Under the pieces are notes generated by a model that made no database searches, was not told the DNA's origin, and saw only the letters and a program-made list of their open reading frames with translations. Shown here in pieces: positions 40,301 through 46,300 of a DNA stretch of 64,000 bases (the first letter of the stretch is position 1; each line of letters opens with the position of its first letter). Location: assembly GCA_019637435.1 (NCBI GenBank), contig JAHBVO010000006.1, positions 605,636-669,635 of the forward strand, in the 5' to 3' direction. A program made the position numbers and the translations under genes. This DNA comes from Candidatus Obscuribacterales bacterium (GTDB taxonomy: Bacteria > Cyanobacteriota > Vampirovibrionia > Obscuribacterales > Obscuribacteraceae).

Positions 40301-43300
40301 CATCAGAAGAAACCTGCAACCGTTGTCGAACTACAACGCAAGTATCAAGCCCTGAGCAATGAGCTGGCAACGCATCTGGATGCAGATACAAGAGACGCTC
40401 TCAACACGCTGGTAAGAGAGGGACTTGGCGAATCAGCACTCAAAGATAGAGATATGCAAGCGAGGTTGCGCCAGATCGAGAAACTTGCAGAAGCGACCAA
40501 GACAAATCCGGACGCACCACCGAAGATTGTCGCAGAACTCATGGAGCGAGTTCTCGAAAAACGTATGCCATCACTGACGGTGCTGGCGGCGCAGATAGAT
40601 GCATTTATTGCGCGACCAGGCGGAGACCGAGCCCAACAAGGTCTTTCAGAGATACGTCAACACAATCTCGCAACAGCCTCAAACGGACAACCAGGTGAGA
40701 TCCATCTGCTGGGAGTTCCCGGTTGGAAGGTTGCTCAACAAGATGGACAGCCGGTTATCGAGAACGGTAAGGTGGTGTTCGAGCATTCGGGAAGGATAAC
40801 AGTAGATCAATCCAAACTCGCTAAATTCGACACGGAAAACCTCTTCAGGCAAGTCTCTAGCGCAGACGGGAAAGTCACTCTAGAGCTTAGAAATCCAGTA
40901 CGCGTCGCAATGCATCCGGAAGACGCGATTGTTTCTACTTTGGGCAACTACAACACAGGTCTGGCAAACTGCGTCAACTGCAACCGAGCACTCATGAAAG
41001 CCCTCGGCTCGAAAAACGGTGGGCTAGACCTTCTCATATCGGGCAAAGTACCACCGCCGGAACCACAACCTCCACACAATGTCACTTCGTTCAATTACGA
41101 AGGAACCGGCGTAGATTCTCAAGGACACCACAGCACGCTGACTGTGGAAGACTTCGATAAGCTTCCGACAGGCATGTATAGGGCTCAGACAGTCGATGCC
41201 TTCCAGGAAGGTGAAAGTCGACTCGAATTCCATACCTTCATGGTCGTGAAGCCTGAGAATGGACCTCCATACGTACTGGACGCGTCGAGCGGCGGTCGCT
41301 ATCCCATCGACCACTATGGCAGCAAGTTGAATCTCGAGCCGCTAAAGCAGAATGACGTCAACATGCAGTCGAGAACACCGCACGGAGACCTGACGCCGGA
41401 AGCCACTCCACCTCGTAAGTCCGGCGATTTAGCTATGCGGGACGAGCAAGGGGATGTCCCAAGAGATGGAGATTCGCAAGAGCAAAAGACGAAGTCGAGA
41501 CCACCTGGTTTTAATTTCCCAGGTGACGATGAGCCAATTCTGAGACGAGAGAATCTAGAATATCTGGTCGATGACGGAGATGCTTACGAAGTCGCAGATT
41601 CTACTGTCAGAGTCGCTGATGGACGCCTACAAGCAACCGGCAAGTCGGAGATTCTTCTCGAAGGGGAGTCACGCGGTGTCGTCCGGGATGAATCGAGAGC
41701 GGTCGCAAAAGATAAGAGTGATGTGACTGCCTCTGGCAATTCCAAGGTGGTTCTCAATGACGAAGCGCGAGGAATTATCACAGGCGAATCTGTTGCCTAT
41801 GCTCACGACAAGTCCGAAGCTACGGTATCAGGAAATGGAACAGTCATCGCGGATGGTGACTCAAAAGTTTCGGTATCGCGATTCGGTTTACCAGAGGACT
41901 ATCCAACAGTCGAAGTCAGAGACAGAGCCTCCGTTCAGCTTCACCACAGAGCTAAAGTACATGGTGTTGGACAGGAAAGCTCGATAAAGGTCGCAAGTGG
42001 AATTGAAAGCGTCGAATTGTTTCTCACCGATGGTCGAGCGGAAATCGGCAATTCTTCGGCAAGTATCGAGGGCAGCGGACAGGTCAAACTGACAGGTGAT
42101 GCGGCAGTCGTGCTGAATGTACCGGAGAGACAAACTCTCAAAGTAATAGTAGATAGCGACCATCCGCACATATCTGTCCATCCCGACAGCAAAGGCACAG
42201 TAGAGATAGTTCTCGCGCCGGGACGAGAACCGCCCGAGGGAATCACTCGAGCATCGGGAGTTCGTGTACTGGATTCGACCGGCAACGAAGTCCGTCTCAG
42301 AAAACATTCAGTCGACTCGACCCGTCCGGTCTTCGACGCGAATGTGCTGGATTCACTTCCGCCTATCGACCGAGCCAACAGACCGGTAATCGGTTTAGAA
42401 ACAGATGAAGCAATCTTACGGACTCTCGAAGGACTTCCCGAAGGCATAACGGAAAAACTTCTTGATGAACCGATCATGATAGTAAGAGCACTCGCAAACG
42501 CGGGAGAAAATAGTAATAGAATTCTCGCAGCGGAGTCGATAGAGCAGTCAGTATCAGCTCCTACACTGAGAGATCTCATAGAGCACCCGGAAAGGTATCC
42601 AAAAGTCAACCTTGCAAATGCAGTGCATGAGCTTGTTGGTCATAGAGCTTTCGATGACTTCCTGTCTAAATCGAATTTGACTGATCAAGAAAAAGCTGCT
42701 CTAGCGAAGATGCACGATGAATATGGTGATGCGAGAGAAAAGGCTCTCGGTCACCAAAATGATGCCCCTTATTTGAAAACACCTGAAGAGGTAGGAGCAG
42801 ATCTCATTGCTGCCGAGTCCAGTCTGAGAGTGATCGACAGAAGGATAGAAGAACTCGCGAGACAGGGTGAGGCACCACCAATGGAGCTACTGCGCCAGAG
42901 ACAGCAGATGGAATCCTATAGAGAGCGCATGCTCCAACAGGTCGAAAGGAACCGACTAGACCGTCCGGACCATGCCTTCTTCTACGATAAACTTCAAGAG
43001 TTTATAGAACAGACCTACGTGAGCCGCGATCAAGCTTCTCCGGCTCGCCGTGGAGATAGCGAGATTCTGCGACAAGATGGTAAGCAAAGGTTCCGAGAAA
43101 GAGGAGCTGAAGAGCAAGTTCGTCCGATAGAGGGCGATCTTGAAGCAAGAGAAAGAGAAAAGCCGATTGTCGAAGATGACGATGATGGTGGCATTTCTTC
43201 GAACTACTCGAGATTCGCGGCCGTAGATGTCGAGGGAAATCCTGCGACGATTATCGATAGAACCGATGATGGCAAATTCATCGTAAACCGTCCAAAGCAC

Positions 43301-46300
43301 GATGGAGACCCTTCACCTACCGGCTTCGAACCGCCTCGAGATCTATACTCAAATCTGCGCTACCGTGAGCTAAAAGTTGCGGAATTAGATGGAACCCTGT
43401 CTAAAGCTCGCTACTTCCGTGACACCGCCAGTGGTGAATTCTTCAAGGTGGAGCAAGTCTATGGAGAGCAATACCTCCGGTTTCCGGCAGATGAGATCGC
43501 AATAGTAGAAGCTAACAGTCTGCGACCGAGACTGGTTTCAGAATCAGTACGAATAAACACCAATCGCCTCAGAATGATTGAGGACATAGCGGACCAGGTT
43601 CCATTTCTACCCGAATTAGCAAGACCTCGAATCGAAGAGCTGAGCGCAAGATTGCAACAGCAGGAGTCAGAGGTCGTTCAGACAAGAGGTCTGAAGCCTG
43701 AATTTTCGGGCTTGAGCTACGATGAAATGATCTCGGCATTCGAGAAATCTGGAATTACGAGCTATAGCGACTTCCTGAAAATTGGACTTTCCGATGAGGT
43801 CCCAGAAGCGATGAGCGTCTACACACTCAAGGGTCGCGAAGACTTGAAGATTTACGTATCCGAGTCTTTGAGTGCAGTACATGACAAAATTCGAGAGCTA
43901 CGCGCAATCCAAGAGTCAGGCTCACCTGATGATAGCCTGAAAGCAAAATTCCTGCTCAAGCAACCGGAGTACAGGCGTCACGTTCTACCTGAAGATCTCA
44001 TCGCCGACTTCGCTACGTTGCCGGACGGAGGAGCCTCAATCAAGAAGCTTGTCATCTCCGGACAGCCCGACCCCGATAATGCCTGGTTGACCTACCAGCA
44101 CAGAGACAAACAGGATCACTTCTTCGTGGCGCGAGCATCAGCCAACATCGACAGTGGAACGATCACGTTCTACGAAGGTTCCGGCGGCAGTCGCAAACCG
44201 GTTGCCGATACATTGAGACATGAATGGGCCCACGTTCTCGAAGGCCAATCGCCCGAACAACGCAGAGCTCTGGACGCCGCTCTCCGGATAGAAGAGGAAA
44301 ACGGCACTCCCTACAAGATGCGGGCGTATGCCAAGTACACAGAGAGTGAAGATTGGGCCGTGCATGTAGGCGAAGTAATGCTGGCCCAGGATTCCGACCC
44401 ATTCTTCGACATGGTCGCGAGCGCACATGGCACGGATTCGCGATACAAACTGCTGCTTATGGCGAATGCCATCGAAGAGTCTATGACTCAAGCCAATCTC
44501 AAGGGCTTCGAGATGCACGGCGCAGAAGAGATGAAATCCAGACTCAAGTATCTGCGCGATCAGCTTGAACCGGGGGCGAAAGAGCGGCTCTTGAAGATTC
44601 TTAAGGAGTCAGAGACTAAAATGTCGTCGAGCGATGCAGGCAATCTTCTGCGCGTACTCGCGAAAGAGGGTGATCTGGAAACATTGAAAGCGGCAGTCTT
44701 CGACGTAAAGACTGAAAATGGTCTGACCTCCATTTTCGAAGCGATAACAGACATTACCGGGGAGAAAATACCGGAAGAAATACTCGGTCGGATGATTGAG
44801 AATCGCAGTCCAGCGATGACGGGTGCTCTCCGAAGGATTCTCCTATCAGACAATTACCCACAACTCAAACCATCTGTGCTTGAAGAATTCTATAACGGTG
44901 CAATACCGCGGGCGGTGGCAGAAGCGAATTCTCCTGGAGCTGACTACATTTTCCACAACTTCATCCTAGACCAGGAAAAACTAGGAAAGGGGATAGACGC
45001 GTTGAGAGCCGTGGCAAACGGTCTGGAAGGTCATCCGGAAATGCGTGGAGAGTTCCTTGCAGCAATCGTCTTCGATGAAACCGATGCCCTGGCAAAAGCA
45101 GCGCTGAATATACTCGAGGAATTGCCACCGCTTATTTCGTCCGAGCCACATGTAAGGATCACTCTGGAATCCGAGTACCACGAATTCGCGAAAGACCCTG
45201 AAGCTCAAGCTCAGATGCGCAGAATTTTAGATAGAATCGAAGCACTACCCGAATTCAAATCGCGTCAGACCAGGGGAGACTCACCGACGAAATCTTCGGA
45301 TCTCGCAATGCGAGGAGACGATGACTCCGCGGAGCGGCTGCGCCCCGTCGAAGGCGACAAGGTAAAATGGACACCGACCGAACGAGCACAAGATACTGCT
45401 CGCTGGGCTAAACAATTCGTCGATAGATTCAATAGCGGAGGCTATCAAGAGGCGTACCGGTATCTGCTCGACCATGCTGAATATCCATCTACCATTGAGG
45501 TCAGACCCAAAGACTTCGAGATAAAAGCATCAGAGCTGCTTGCGGAATCTGCAGACGGTCAATTCAGCGAATCGCTCAGGGATTTCATGCGTGAAAGTGG
45601 ACAAGCCGCGAGCTTCAGACCTCAGGGATTCATCAGAGACCACAAAGCCTGGGACTGGGATACCTACTTCATCGATAACCCCAGGACGGTGGTTGAGCTG
45701 AGCAGTGGCACGAAAATTGACTTGATGCATCCTGACACTACTCTCGATGCCAAGCCGCTTACCAGTGAGGCGGACCGAATAGAAATCAGAACAATTCTCG
45801 AAAGCCCTGCAGCGAAAGAGTTGATGGCGCGACACGCGGTCATTCTCGCCGAAGAAATGGCCCACGTCCGTCAGACTGACAACAATTTGTTCGTAGTGTC
45901 CGAGACCTATTCCCGGATGATGGAAGCCGCGTCAGACCCAGAAAACGCTCTGCGGCTCGAAGTCTTCGACATGCCGGTAAACCGAGATAACTGGGGCTAT
46001 AGAGACTTCTTCTCCTTCGAAGAGGAGATTCCCGCCATCTTCGCTGATGCTGGCATGTCGATAGAGCACCTCCGCAAGTACTACAGCAATTACGATCACA
46101 GAGGACCGCTGCTCGACTTTATCGAACAAACACAAAAATCACAAAGGGATGGTTCTGGTTCTAACGATCTCGCTATGAGAGGTGATCGACCGGAAGTAAA
46201 TGATCCGACGAATCGCCGATCCAAACTGACCGATGAAGATGCTTCCAGAATCAATGACGAAGTCGTATCTGCCCTGATATATGAGCGACAGGCTGTTGAA

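Larger units (their letters stand above)
41417..46190 (+). repeat. Recurring DLAMR linker in the giant protein
   Basis: The peptide S-[GSN]-DLAMR-[DG] occurs at residues 6351 (41,426), 7642 (45,299) and 7931 (46,166). It lies at boundaries between modules, in low-complexity, charged surroundings. RPIEGD/RPVEGD near residues 6915 and 7652 is a second recurring piece. Such exact repeats suggest module shuffling or shared processing sites. Confidence 0.75.
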
